Source: Chitinophagaceae bacterium
Lineage (GTDB): Bacteria; Bacteroidota; Bacteroidia; Chitinophagales; Chitinophagaceae
DNA: 64,000 nt
NCBI GenBank assembly: GCA_947446645.1
Contig: CANFHA010000003.1
Span: 186,001 to 250,000, forward strand
Reading direction: 5' to 3'
Below the pieces are notes generated by a model, which made no database searches, had not been told where the DNA came from, and worked only from the letters and a program-made list of their open reading frames with translations. The position numbers and the translations under genes are program-made. Numbering within the stretch: position 1 is the first letter of the stretch; every line of letters begins with the position of its first letter. This document shows, one piece after another, positions 35,293 through 43,428 of this stretch.

Positions 35293-36729
35293 ATGCTGGC
35301 AGCAATAAAAAATAAATGGATTGAGGTAGCAGCATTTTCGGTGCTGTTCGCCACCATCGTGGTGTTTGCCCTCACCGGCAGCTACTTTGTGCTTGCCGCG
35401 CCATTTGTTTTTTTGTGGGCCGTATTGCTGGGGGTCAACTGGAAGACGGCATACTGGATATTCCTCTTCAGCATACCTGCTTCTATACAGATCAACTTTG
35501 CCAGCGACACCATGTCCATAACCCTGCCGGATCAGCCGCTCATGTGGTCGTTCCTGCTTATGTTCATACTCATATGGGCGAGCAATCCCGCGGTAATACC
35601 CAAATGGTGGTGGCGCGATCCGTTAGTACTCATAACCACCCTGCAATTTCTGTGGACGATAGTGGCCGTCGTATGCTCAAAAATGCTGTTCTTCTCGTTG
35701 AAGTTTCTGCTGGCTAAAACATGGCTGCTGGTCTGCTTTTTCATCCTCCCCATCTGGATATTCCGCGAAAAGAAAGACTTTATCCGCAGCTTTTTCCTGC
35801 TGCTCATACCAATGCTCATCACGGTCATCGTCATACTTATTCACCATGCAGTCCTCGGCTTCCGGTTCGATATGGTCCAGAAATCCATGAGCGGGCTGTA
35901 TTACAACCACGTGGATTACTCTACCGTTATTTCCATGTTCTTTCCTATCCTGCTCATAGCAGTGCCTCTGTCTAAGGGCAGGAATGCAATTTTGCGCGGT
36001 CTGCTGTTTCTTATCATACTTATTTTTATTGCCGGCATCGGCTTCTCCTATGCCCGTGCGGCGGTAGTAGGTATTGTGTTTGCTTTGGTTATAGGGGTGG
36101 CTATGCGGCTGCGCATTGCCCACCTTGTCATGCCTGCGTTCTACGGTCTTATCATTTTGTTGATGTGCTACATGGTCAACGAAAACAAATACCTCGATTT
36201 CCGGCCCGACTATAACAAAACCTACATGCACAAAAACTTTACCGATCACCTGATCTCCACGTTCCGCGGTAAAGATATGTCGTCTATGGAGCGGTTATAC
36301 CGGTGGATAGCAGCCGTAAGGATGAGTAAAGACCGTCCGCTTACCGGCTATGGCCCGCGTGCATTCTACTACTTTTATAAGCCCTATGCGGTTACCTCAT
36401 TCCGCACCTATGTGAGCCGCAACCCGGAGCAGTCCACCACGCACAATTACTTTCTCTACATGCTGGTAGAGCAGGGGTGGCCGGCCATGCTGCTCTATGC
36501 CTTGCTGATAATGACCATATTCGCCAAGGCACAAAAAATATATCACCGCTTCCAGGACCGGTTTTACCGCCTCGTCACCATTGGCCTGGCCATGACACTG
36601 GCCGTAGGCTTTATCAACAACTTCTTCTCGGAGCTTATAGAAACACACAAGGTGGCGGCACTCTTCTTTATTCCGGTTGTTATGCTGGTCATCCTGGACC
36701 GCAAGAGCAAAGAATTAAATCCTACATAA
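35293..36729 (+). CDS. O-antigen ligase/polymerase-like membrane protein
   Basis: 478 residues with about 11-12 membrane helices. The Wzy_C/WaaL-like signature is in the large periplasmic loop and after it: RLYRWIAAVRMSKDRPLTGY, then GPRAFYYFY and STTHNYFLYMLVEQG. The earlier helix ends with FSYARAAVVGIVFALVIGV. Such proteins either join O-antigen to lipid A core or polymerise repeat units; the sequence does not separate the two. Pairing with the Wzz-like gene makes a polymer-assembly role likely. No glycosyltransferase cluster is adjacent. Downstream lies repeat copy A and a convergent ABC gene. Confidence 0.83.
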   Translation: MLAAIKNKWIEVAAFSVLFATIVVFALTGSYFVLAAPFVFLWAVLLGVNWKTAYWIFLFSIPASIQINFASDTMSITLPDQPLMWSFLLMFILIWASNPAVIPKWWWRDPLVLITTLQFLWTIVAVVCSKMLFFSLKFLLAKTWLLVCFFILPIWIFREKKDFIRSFFLLLIPMLITVIVILIHHAVLGFRFDMVQKSMSGLYYNHVDYSTVISMFFPILLIAVPLSKGRNAILRGLLFLIILIFIAGIGFSYARAAVVGIVFALVIGVAMRLRIAHLVMPAFYGLIILLMCYMVNENKYLDFRPDYNKTYMHKNFTDHLISTFRGKDMSSMERLYRWIAAVRMSKDRPLTGYGPRAFYYFYKPYAVTSFRTYVSRNPEQSTTHNYFLYMLVEQGWPAMLLYALLIMTIFAKAQKIYHRFQDRFYRLVTIGLAMTLAVGFINNFFSELIETHKVAALFFIPVVMLVILDRKSKELNPT

Positions 36730-36868
36730 CAACCCTTAGGCATACGTCTGTAAAGACACCTTGCAGCCTGAAGCCGGATAGAAGGAATGTTGTTGGCAGC
36801 AGAGTCGGAGCGAGTGCCAGTTATACCATTTCGACATCTGAAATTAGCATATAGGGATGTTTATAAGC

Positions 36869-36949
36869 ACCTCTGCGACCTTAAAAACAAAATACAGTAA
36901 ACAGCGCCTTTGCACCTCTGCGAGAGATTTTCTTGCGCCACTATCTAGG
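36869..36949 (+). repeat. TTTGCG-rich dispersed repeat, copy A
   Basis: Longest copy: CACCTCTGCGACCTTAAAAA, then AGCGCCTTTGCACCTCTGCG and TTTTCTTGCGCCAC. It lies between convergent genes. Aligns best with copy B at 47349-47420. Confidence 0.6.
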
Positions 36950-36999
36950 TGTCCAACTGGTATTAAATACTGCAGCTAAATTGCCAGTAATTGAAAAGA

Positions 37000-37713
37000 C
37001 TATCTCGCCATTAGTGGCGCTGAATCAGGTTTCTGTCGCGTATCGGTTTCTATCACTCCGTCCCTTATCCTTATTACGCGGTGCGTATAGTTGGCTATAT
37101 CTTCCTCGTGCGTCACCAGCACCACCGTATTCCCCGAGTGATGTATCTGGCTGAACAGGTCCATGATCTCTACAGATGTTTTGCTATCCAGGTTACCCGT
37201 AGGCTCATCGGCCAGCAGCAGCGATGGATTATTGATGAGTGCGCGGGCTATGGCCACACGCTGGCTCTGCCCGCCAGATAGCTCATTGGGTTTGTGATGC
37301 GCTCTTTCGCTCAGCCCCACCTTCTCCAGCATCGCGCGGGCGCGCTCTTCGCGGTCCTTTTTGCTGGCGCCGGCATAGATAAGTGGTAAGGCCACATTTT
37401 CCCACGCGGTCAGGCGCGGCAACAGGTTGAACTGCTGAAATACGAAGCCGATCTCTACATTGCGCACATCAGCAAGCTGGTCATCTACCATGTTGCTCAC
37501 GTCCTTTCCATTAAGTATGTATTGTCCGCCAGATGGTGAGTCGAGGCATCCCAATATATTCATCAGGGTAGACTTGCCCGAGCCAGATGGCCCCATAAGC
37601 GCCACATACTCATTCTCACTTATGAGCAGGTCTATACCCTTAAGCACGGGCAGCTCCTGCTTGCCCAGGAAGTAACTTTTGCGGATATCGTTGAGGCGTA
37701 TTACTTCTTTCAT
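37000..37713 (-). CDS. ABC transporter ATPase, MacB/LolD type
   Basis: 237 residues from ATG 37713; a TTG at 37725 is in frame but unnecessary. Walker [10 protein letters not shown] (41-49), Q-loop [10 protein letters not shown], signature [15 protein letters not shown] (about 145-159), Walker [14 protein letters not shown]. The GNLDSKTS ending and overall size place it with MacB/LolD/FtsE-type ATPases that power type VII ABC proteins (lipoprotein release, macrolide or peptide efflux). The partner permease is not in the neighbourhood. An AAAATTCAAAA-type element sits directly upstream of the start (37721-37751). Confidence 0.92.
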   Translation of the reverse strand: MKEVIRLNDIRKSYFLGKQELPVLKGIDLLISENEYVALMGPSGSGKSTLMNILGCLDSPSGGQYILNGKDVSNMVDDQLADVRNVEIGFVFQQFNLLPRLTAWENVALPLIYAGASKKDREERARAMLEKVGLSERAHHKPNELSGGQSQRVAIARALINNPSLLLADEPTGNLDSKTSVEIMDLFSQIHHSGNTVVLVTHEEDIANYTHRVIRIRDGVIETDTRQKPDSAPLMAR

Positions 37714-37720
37714 GTTCAAA

Positions 37721-37906
37721 CTCAAAATTCAAAAGCCAAAATTCAAAAAGCAATGTTCCACCAAACAAAGCACATAACCGGAATGGCATTTTGAATTAAT
37801 ACCTGATGTTCAAAAATACGCATAATTTCACGCTGTTATTAAAATGCTTCAAAAAGTGCAGTGACGTTGTCTTAAAGCTTTTTAAATTTTGGTTTTGAAT
37901 TTTGAC
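37721..37906. repeat. Inverted pair of AAAATTCAAAA elements in divergent promoter region
   Basis: Left arm 37721-37751 and right arm 37877-37906 are near-perfect reverse complements (core TCAAAATTCAAAA and CCAAAATT). Each arm ends a few bases from a start codon (37713 on minus, 37912 on plus). A third copy is at 53870-53893. Confidence 0.65.
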
Positions 37907-37911
37907 TTTCA

Positions 37912-38757
37912 ATGATTGTATTCCCCAATTGTAAAATAAACCTGGGCTTGTATGTCACCCGCCGCCGCGAAGATGGCTACCATGACCTGGAAACCGTGTT
38001 TTATCCTTTGCCCGCAGAAGCTTCAGCGAAGGCGGGCCTGCGCCCGTTAAATGATGTGCTGGAGATAGTACCTGCAAGCGAAACACAACTACACATGAGT
38101 GGCCGTGCTGTAGCTGGAGATAGCAAGGACAACCTCGTTTGGAAAGCCTGTGATTTGCTGAAAAGAGAGCATCCCGGCAAAATACCAGATCTTGATATTC
38201 ACCTCTATAAAAATATACCGATGGGTGCCGGCCTCGGCGGTGGTTCTGCAGATGGCGCCTATATGCTGCGCCTGCTCAACGACTATTGTCAGCTAAGCCT
38301 CAGCAAAGAACAACTTGCCACCTACGCCCTGCAACTCGGCAGCGACTGCCCGTTCTTTATTTACAATACCCCGCAGTTTGCAAAAGGTAGGGGTGAGCAA
38401 ATGACTGACATTGAGCTCGACCTTTCGGCTTATAGCATACAAGTCATATGCCCGCCCGTGCACGTCTCTACCGGCAAGGCATTTCAAATGATCACACCAC
38501 GTCCCGCACCATTTGACCTGCGGTACCTGGCACCATTGCCCGTTGGCGAATGGAAGCAAAAGATCACCAACGATTTCGAAGCGCCTGTGTTTGCTCAGCA
38601 CCCCGTCCTTGCAACCATAAAACAGCAGCTATACGATGGTGGCGCGCTCTACGCCGCCATGAGCGGCAGCGGCTCAGCCCTCTTCGGCATCTTCCCAAAA
38701 GGACAGAAAGCGGAGATAAAGGTACATGTGGCATTCGAAGACTATTATGTTGGATAA
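37912..38757 (+). CDS. ispE: 4-diphosphocytidyl-2-C-methyl-D-erythritol kinase
   Basis: 281 residues. IspE phosphorylates CDP-ME in the MEP isoprenoid pathway. As a GHMP kinase it has FPNCKINLGLYVTRRREDGY at the N-terminus, the ATP loop MGAGLGGGSADGAY (about 103-116), and the C-terminal YAAMSGSGSALFGIF. Residues about 34-44 (PAEASAKAGLR) are extra compared with typical FYP-L-x-DVLEIV sequences and are encoded by a palindromic element at 38010-38037, inserted in frame. The catalytic motifs are intact, so the enzyme is probably functional. The promoter region carries the inverted AAAATTCAAAA element. Confidence 0.95.
   Translation: MIVFPNCKINLGLYVTRRREDGYHDLETVFYPLPAEASAKAGLRPLNDVLEIVPASETQLHMSGRAVAGDSKDNLVWKACDLLKREHPGKIPDLDIHLYKNIPMGAGLGGGSADGAYMLRLLNDYCQLSLSKEQLATYALQLGSDCPFFIYNTPQFAKGRGEQMTDIELDLSAYSIQVICPPVHVSTGKAFQMITPRPAPFDLRYLAPLPVGEWKQKITNDFEAPVFAQHPVLATIKQQLYDGGALYAAMSGSGSALFGIFPKGQKAEIKVHVAFEDYYVG
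38010..38037. repeat. Palindromic element inserted in ispE
   Basis: GCCCGC (38010-38015) and GCGGGC (38032-38037) bracket AGAAGCTTCAGCGAAG, which itself contains CTTC/GAAG pairs. It resembles the CCCGCC...GAAGCTTC...GGCGGG palindromes seen in many bacterial genomes, here read as coding sequence. Confidence 0.6.
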
Positions 38758-38783
38758 ATAAATAAGAAAGCTGAGTAGTACTG

Positions 38784-38809
38784 TCATGGTGAGCCCCGCC
38801 GAACCATGA
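38784..38809. repeat. TCATGGT/ACCATGA dispersed palindrome
   Basis: TCATGGT (38784-38790) and ACCATGA (38803-38809) around GAGCCCCGCCGA. This matches the well-known GTCATGGTGAGC...CGAACCATGAC type of intergenic repeat in Bacteroidota genomes. Confidence 0.5.
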
Positions 38810-38852
38810 ACTGCTGAATTAAAGCACTGGCTTATGTACTTTACTCCTTTAA

Positions 38853-39089
38853 AAGTTCCCATCCTCCGAGACATTTATTCTTACCAGGAATATCCCGGAA
38901 GGCAGTGTCGGAACATCTATCTCTACTTTGGTGGAATTGAACTGTTGTTTACAGGCGGTTGGGCTAAAAGGTTCGGGAGGAAAAGAGTGGTTATTTTCTG
39001 GGGTATGCTATGGTAATGAAACCCGCAGAATCTATACTGATTTTGCAGCTCTGATGGATGAATTCGATTTAAAAGTAGCATTTAGCTAG
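38853..39089 (+). pseudogene. Possible gene remnant without start codon
   Basis: A frame of 78 codons with no ATG runs from just after TAA (38850-38852) to TAG (39087-39089). It reads like protein, for example GLKGSGGKEWLFSGVCYGNE and IYTDFAALMDEFDLKVAFS. An ATG at 38834 is one frame off, so a frameshift near the AAAA at 38851-38854 could have broken a short gene. I do not recognise the family. Confidence 0.25.
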
Positions 39090-39153
39090 TTATCACCACT
39101 GACACTATGTTCCTCTATTTTTTTTACATTTATACTACGTAATTTTTAGACTT

Positions 39154-41820
39154 ATGGTAGATACTCCACGATACAGGGAATTGCAGGAACTGCTTGCTAC
39201 GCAAACAGACCAGAAGGAAAGGATTAATACCCAGCTAAACATAGCGGAAGAGGTAAAGAACTTCGAGGTGGATGAGGCTACGCAGATGGCCAATGATATC
39301 ATACAGCTCTCACGCACCATTGCCTACCCATCTGGTATCGGCAGGGGCTTGTGCCTCAAAGGCTTTTGCAACCGCCTGAAGGGCGAATACGATGCGGGTC
39401 TTATGGTGCTGGAAGAGGCCCTGTCCATTTCCCGCAAGATCCATGATAAGAACATGGAAGCAACTGCCCTCTACTACCTCGGCAACATTTACCGCGACCT
39501 GGGCGACCTGGCGCGTGTATACAGCCACTACGAAAAGGCGCTGGCTATAAACGAAGAGCTGGGTGAAGAGTATTACCAGTCGGTAATCATGTCCAGCATA
39601 TCTAACCTGTTGTACGACCTCAACGACTACGACAGTGCACTGGAGTATGCCCTTAAGTGCCTGCCCATATTTGAGCGCGTACATAATGTGAATAGCCTGC
39701 TCAATATCTATAATACGCTGGGCAATATTTATTTCAAAACGGAGAAGTACGACGAGGCACTGCACTATTTCGAGGAAAACCTCAACAGGTCAGAGCCGGA
39801 CACAGCGGCATTTGTGCTCGCTGAGAGTGGCATGGGCAAGGTGTACTATAAAATGCTCGATTTCACCAACGCGAGTAAATTTCTCACGCATGCCCTCGGG
39901 GAATCACAAAAGCTGGGAAATGCGGAAGTGCAGATCATCAGCCATTTCTACCTCGGCCGTATGTACATGGACGAGCTTAACTACCGCCAGGCGCTGAAGG
40001 CGCTGGAAACAGGTTACAAGCTTGCAGATGAGTATACCCGTCGCCACGATAAGATGAGCTTTCACGAAGTGCTCTCTGTGCTCTACGATATGATGGGTGA
40101 TATCCCGAAGGCATTCTATCACCTCAAGTCGTTTGAAAAGCTGAAAGAGGAGATCTTCAAGCAGACCACCATCAACAAGCTTAAAAATCTGCAGGTGCGG
40201 CAGGAAACCGAGCTGGCGCAGAAGGAGAAAGAAGTTGCCGAGCGCACCGCTCACCTCAAGCACCAGTTCATGGCCAACATGAGCCATGAGATACGCACGC
40301 CTATGAACGCCATAGTAGGCCTTACGCGCCTGCTGCTCACCAAAGAGCCTGCGCCCGAGCAAATGCGATATCTCAATGCCATTCAGCTTTCTGCTAACAA
40401 CCTACTGGTCATCATCAACGATATCCTCGACCTCTCAAAAATAGAGGCCGGAAAAATAATCATTGAGCACATAGACTTTGATCTGCGTGAAGTGGTAAAC
40501 AGCGTAAAGGATATGCTGATGGTGAAGGTGGAAGAAAAGGGTATAGAGCTGCGGGTAACTATCGAGGACAACATACCAAAACGCCTGATTGGCGACCCTA
40601 CTCGCCTCAACCAGATACTGATAAACCTCGCAGGCAATGCCGTGAAATTTACTGAAAAGGGGCATGTGGAAATAAAGGTGACACAGCAGAAAAAGGACAG
40701 TAATCTGTGGCTGAAATTCGATGTAATAGATACCGGCATAGGTATAGGAACAGAGTATGTGGACACAATATTCGATAGCTTCACGCAGGCTGGCGCAGAT
40801 ACTACGCGCAAGTTTGGTGGCACCGGCCTGGGGCTTACCATTTCCAAGCAGCTTTCAGGGCTTATGGGTGGGGAGATCAGTGTTAGCAGCATTCTGGGCG
40901 TGGGCACCACCTTCACCAGTCTCATTCCGTTTGGCGAGTCCGATGTGCAGGAGTTTGTGAAGAAAGAAAGTGTGCTCGACGAAAAATCTATGGATCGGCT
41001 GAACAGGCTGAAGATACTGCTGGTTGAAGACAACGAATTTAACCGCATGGTGGCTGAGGACACCCTCAAAGAAACCATACCCGGTGTGCGTATACAGATG
41101 GCCGTTAATGGCCAGGATGCTGTTGATCGGCTGAGGAAGGAAATGTTTGACATAGTGCTCATGGACATACAGATGCCGGTTATGGATGGTGTCACCGCTA
41201 CTAAAACCATAAGGGCTACGCTGCCGGAGCCTGCCAGGAGCGTGCGCATAATAGCCATGACGGCAAATGTGCTGCAGGAAGATGTGGCACAGTATTTTGA
41301 AATAGGGATGAATGCCTATGTTTCAAAACCCTTCCAGACAGACGAGCTCCTGCTCAAAATGGACGCTGTTATGGATATTGAAGTAGCGAAGGTGGCGCAG
41401 GAAGAAACGCCAGAGCCCGTAGCAGTGAAGGAAGAGCCGCCAGTAAAAAAGGAAGAGCCAAAACCGGCTCCCCCGGTGCTCCCGGCTACGGTCACCGACA
41501 TGAATTTCCTTAGGTCATTCACAGGCGGCAACCCACAAAAGCAGCAGAAGTATGTGGGCATGTTCCTCGACAATGCACCAAAGCTGATGGACAGTATAGA
41601 AAAGGCGCTGGCGGTAAAAGATTATCCGGCTATAAAAATCGCAGCACACTCATTGAAGCCACAGATGTCTTATATGGGTATAAAGGAAGATGTGAGCAAG
41701 ATTTTCCTGATAGAGCAATCTTCAGGCGAGGTAGCGCACCACGATACATTGCCCATGTTGGTCAGCAACCTCAGGCTTTTGTGTACTAAGGCGTTTGCAG
41801 AGCTTAAAAGCAACCAATAA
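39154..41820 (+). CDS. TPR-containing hybrid histidine kinase with receiver and Hpt
   Basis: 888 residues, no membrane span or signal peptide. TPR repeats fill residues about 60-330 (ALYYLGNIYRDLGDLARVY, IYNTLGNIYFKTEKYDEALH). HisKA has His378 in MANMSHEIRTPMNAIVG. The HATPase domain has NLAGNAVKFT, DTGIGI and GGTGLGLTIS. The receiver domain has Asp626, phospho-acceptor Asp671 (VLMDIQMPVMDG) and Lys725. After a Pro/Glu/Lys linker (about 748-778), a C-terminal Hpt domain has His832 in AAHSLKP. This is a complete internal phosphorelay controlled by a cytoplasmic TPR sensor. The next gene, a tethered receiver, may be the outlet. Confidence 0.93.
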   Translation: MVDTPRYRELQELLATQTDQKERINTQLNIAEEVKNFEVDEATQMANDIIQLSRTIAYPSGIGRGLCLKGFCNRLKGEYDAGLMVLEEALSISRKIHDKNMEATALYYLGNIYRDLGDLARVYSHYEKALAINEELGEEYYQSVIMSSISNLLYDLNDYDSALEYALKCLPIFERVHNVNSLLNIYNTLGNIYFKTEKYDEALHYFEENLNRSEPDTAAFVLAESGMGKVYYKMLDFTNASKFLTHALGESQKLGNAEVQIISHFYLGRMYMDELNYRQALKALETGYKLADEYTRRHDKMSFHEVLSVLYDMMGDIPKAFYHLKSFEKLKEEIFKQTTINKLKNLQVRQETELAQKEKEVAERTAHLKHQFMANMSHEIRTPMNAIVGLTRLLLTKEPAPEQMRYLNAIQLSANNLLVIINDILDLSKIEAGKIIIEHIDFDLREVVNSVKDMLMVKVEEKGIELRVTIEDNIPKRLIGDPTRLNQILINLAGNAVKFTEKGHVEIKVTQQKKDSNLWLKFDVIDTGIGIGTEYVDTIFDSFTQAGADTTRKFGGTGLGLTISKQLSGLMGGEISVSSILGVGTTFTSLIPFGESDVQEFVKKESVLDEKSMDRLNRLKILLVEDNEFNRMVAEDTLKETIPGVRIQMAVNGQDAVDRLRKEMFDIVLMDIQMPVMDGVTATKTIRATLPEPARSVRIIAMTANVLQEDVAQYFEIGMNAYVSKPFQTDELLLKMDAVMDIEVAKVAQEETPEPVAVKEEPPVKKEEPKPAPPVLPATVTDMNFLRSFTGGNPQKQQKYVGMFLDNAPKLMDSIEKALAVKDYPAIKIAAHSLKPQMSYMGIKEDVSKIFLIEQSSGEVAHHDTLPMLVSNLRLLCTKAFAELKSNQ

Positions 41821-41923
41821 CCTCATATTTTTTCCATTCAGGCCTTGATTTAGGATTGTTTGGAATAGTTTTTATACTTTTCATAAATATTTACTATTTT
41901 TCTTTCTATTTGAAAACAAATTT

Positions 41924-42439
41924 ATGGCAGTAGAGCAAAGCACACGTTACATCTTCCTTGTCGATGATGAACCGATACAGAATGAAATGCTGAAAGACTA
42001 CATCAGCGATCGCTTTAAATACCAGATAAAAACATACGAAAGTGGCGACACAGCTATAGCCGATCTGCACCTGAATCCCGAGATCATGGTGCTGGACTAT
42101 CACCTCAATGCTCACTTGCCCGATGCGCAGAATGGTGTAGATGTGCTGAAGCGCGTAAAGGAGATGCACCCAACCGTGCAGGTTATCATGCTCTCCGGCC
42201 AGGACAAACTGGAAGTTGCTGTAGACAGCATGAAGTATGGCGCATACGACTATGTGATCAAGGGCGAAACGGCCTTCTCACGTATGGGCAACATACTCAA
42301 CAACATCAATGAGCTGAATGGCCTGAAGCACGCCAATACCAGTTATAAAAAAATAAACCTGGTGCTGTGGATCATAATGCTCGGTATCATTGGCTTATCA
42401 ATTTACCTCGTGAAGTATCCGCCGGCATTTGCAAAATAA
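41924..42439 (+). CDS. Receiver-domain protein with C-terminal membrane anchor
   Basis: 171 residues. A canonical receiver: FLVDDEP (acidic Asp14, Asp15), phospho-acceptor Asp58 in IMVLDYHLN, Ser91 in IMLSGQD, Lys113 in YVIKGE. There is no DNA-binding or enzymatic output domain. Instead, after a short helix, residues about 144-163 (INLVLWIIMLGIIGLSIYLV) form one membrane helix near the C-terminus, so the receiver would hang on the cytoplasmic face of the membrane. It lies 103 bp after the hybrid kinase on the same strand and before a terminator, suggesting co-expression and phosphotransfer from the Hpt domain. Confidence 0.87.
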   Translation: MAVEQSTRYIFLVDDEPIQNEMLKDYISDRFKYQIKTYESGDTAIADLHLNPEIMVLDYHLNAHLPDAQNGVDVLKRVKEMHPTVQVIMLSGQDKLEVAVDSMKYGAYDYVIKGETAFSRMGNILNNINELNGLKHANTSYKKINLVLWIIMLGIIGLSIYLVKYPPAFAK

Positions 42440-42454
42440 ACGGTGTATTTGAAG

Positions 42455-42500
42455 TTATAAAGAACAAAGGCTCTCTAAGAGGAGCCTTTGTTCTTTATAA
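42455..42500. terminator. Strong bidirectional terminator
   Basis: A perfect 19-bp stem (arms 42455-42473 and 42482-42500) with an 8-nt loop. It closes the kinase/receiver operon on the plus strand. Confidence 0.8.
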
Positions 42501-42514
42501 GAGTTCGGGTAATT

Positions 42515-42585
42515 ACGGCGGACTCAATAAAACTGCACGAGTTTAGCGTTCTTTGCTTTGACTCAGCGATCTTTGCGTGAAATGG
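42515..42585 (+). repeat. TTTGCG-rich dispersed repeat, copy D
   Basis: The most diverged copy: ACGGCGGACTCAATAAAAC, AGCGTTCTTTGC, AGCGATCTTTGCGTGAAA. It lies between convergent genes next to the terminator. Confidence 0.45.
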
Positions 42586-42612
42586 CCCGTACTGGATTAT
42601 ATTGTCTCCGTT

Positions 42613-43176
42613 TTAGTTGGTTTTAATATTCTTATCAACAAATTTTGTGAGGTCGCGGCTATACTCATCCAGCTTGCCCACACAAGTAGCAATTTCGGAA
42701 TGAAATTCGTCCAGAGTATGTTCTTCATGTGTTGTAGTCACATCAATAAGGCCCTGTAAGCTGCATATTGGGTTTCTTAGTTCATGCGACGTCATAAACA
42801 ATATTTCCTCCATAGACGCTATATACTTTTCCTGTTGCACCTTGGCTTTTTCTTCTGTTTGCTTACGCCTCAGTATTATGTACGTTGAAAGTGAGATGGA
42901 TATTATAGAGATGACAGAATTTAATTCTGATGATCCAACAACATTGCTTCTGGAAAAAACCACAAAAAAATCCGCTACTATTAATATAAGTGATGTGCAA
43001 TAGATCAATAAAATTCTCTTTTTGCTTTCCTTTTGCACCCAAAGGAGACCAAAAGTAAAGAACACCCCCTCCACCGTAAAATCCGTGCGGGTCACAAAGT
43101 CCAAAAGAATGTCCAATGCTCCTACCAGGATAAGAAATAAAATTGCAGTACTGGTTTTACTCATACTTGCGGCCAT
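42613..43176 (-). CDS. Membrane protein with HisKA domain but no ATPase domain
   Basis: 187 residues. Four hydrophobic helices (about 10-27, 36-47, 54-75, 86-103) are followed by a coiled coil and a HisKA segment, EEILFMTSHELRNPICSLQG, with His131 as potential phospho-acceptor. After the second dimerisation helix the frame ends at KTN; there is no N, G1 or G2 box. It may be a truncated kinase, a phosphotransfer dimer that relies on another kinase's ATPase, or a regulator that sequesters partners. The adjacent hybrid kinase and tethered receiver are candidate partners. No lost HATPase domain is visible in the sequence following its stop. Confidence 0.62.
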   Translation of the reverse strand: MAASMSKTSTAILFLILVGALDILLDFVTRTDFTVEGVFFTFGLLWVQKESKKRILLIYCTSLILIVADFFVVFSRSNVVGSSELNSVISIISISLSTYIILRRKQTEEKAKVQQEKYIASMEEILFMTSHELRNPICSLQGLIDVTTTHEEHTLDEFHSEIATCVGKLDEYSRDLTKFVDKNIKTN

Positions 43177-43200
43177 TTTGCAAATATAAAAAACTGAAAA

Positions 43201-43428
43201 TTAATGCTTTATGACTTTCCTCATGTCGGTATTATTTATTCTCAACAAGTATACACCCGCCGGCAAACAGGAAATATCGACTTCTATTTTATCACTATTG
43301 CATTTTCTTGATAGCAGTGTTTGCCCTGGAAGTATCTTGTTAATGGATTCTTTTGTTGATTGAATAGGGAGAAGCGTACTGGCGGGCAGGGGAGCTTTTC
43401 CCGCCTTCCTGTTTGGATATTTAGACAT
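43201..43428 (-). CDS. Orphan T9SS-type C-terminal domain fragment
   Basis: 75 codons. The last part, KIEVDISCLPAGVYLLRI, then a basic MRKVIKH end, is the signature of a type A T9SS sorting domain (PF18962-like). Such domains belong at the end of large secreted proteins, but here there is no signal peptide and no cargo. The N-terminal about 20 residues (MSKYPNRKAGKAPLP) are not domain-like. It is most likely the remnant of a lost surface protein. Expression is doubtful. Confidence 0.4.
   Translation of the reverse strand: MSKYPNRKAGKAPLPASTLLPIQSTKESINKILPGQTLLSRKCNSDKIEVDISCLPAGVYLLRINNTDMRKVIKH

Larger units (their letters stand above)
38758..39153. other. Intergenic region with repeat and possible gene remnant
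   Basis: About 400 bp between ispE and the hybrid kinase gene. It holds the palindrome at 38784-38809 and the open stretch at 38853-39089. Before the kinase start, TACATTTA is a possible -7 box. Nothing else is evident. Confidence 0.45.
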
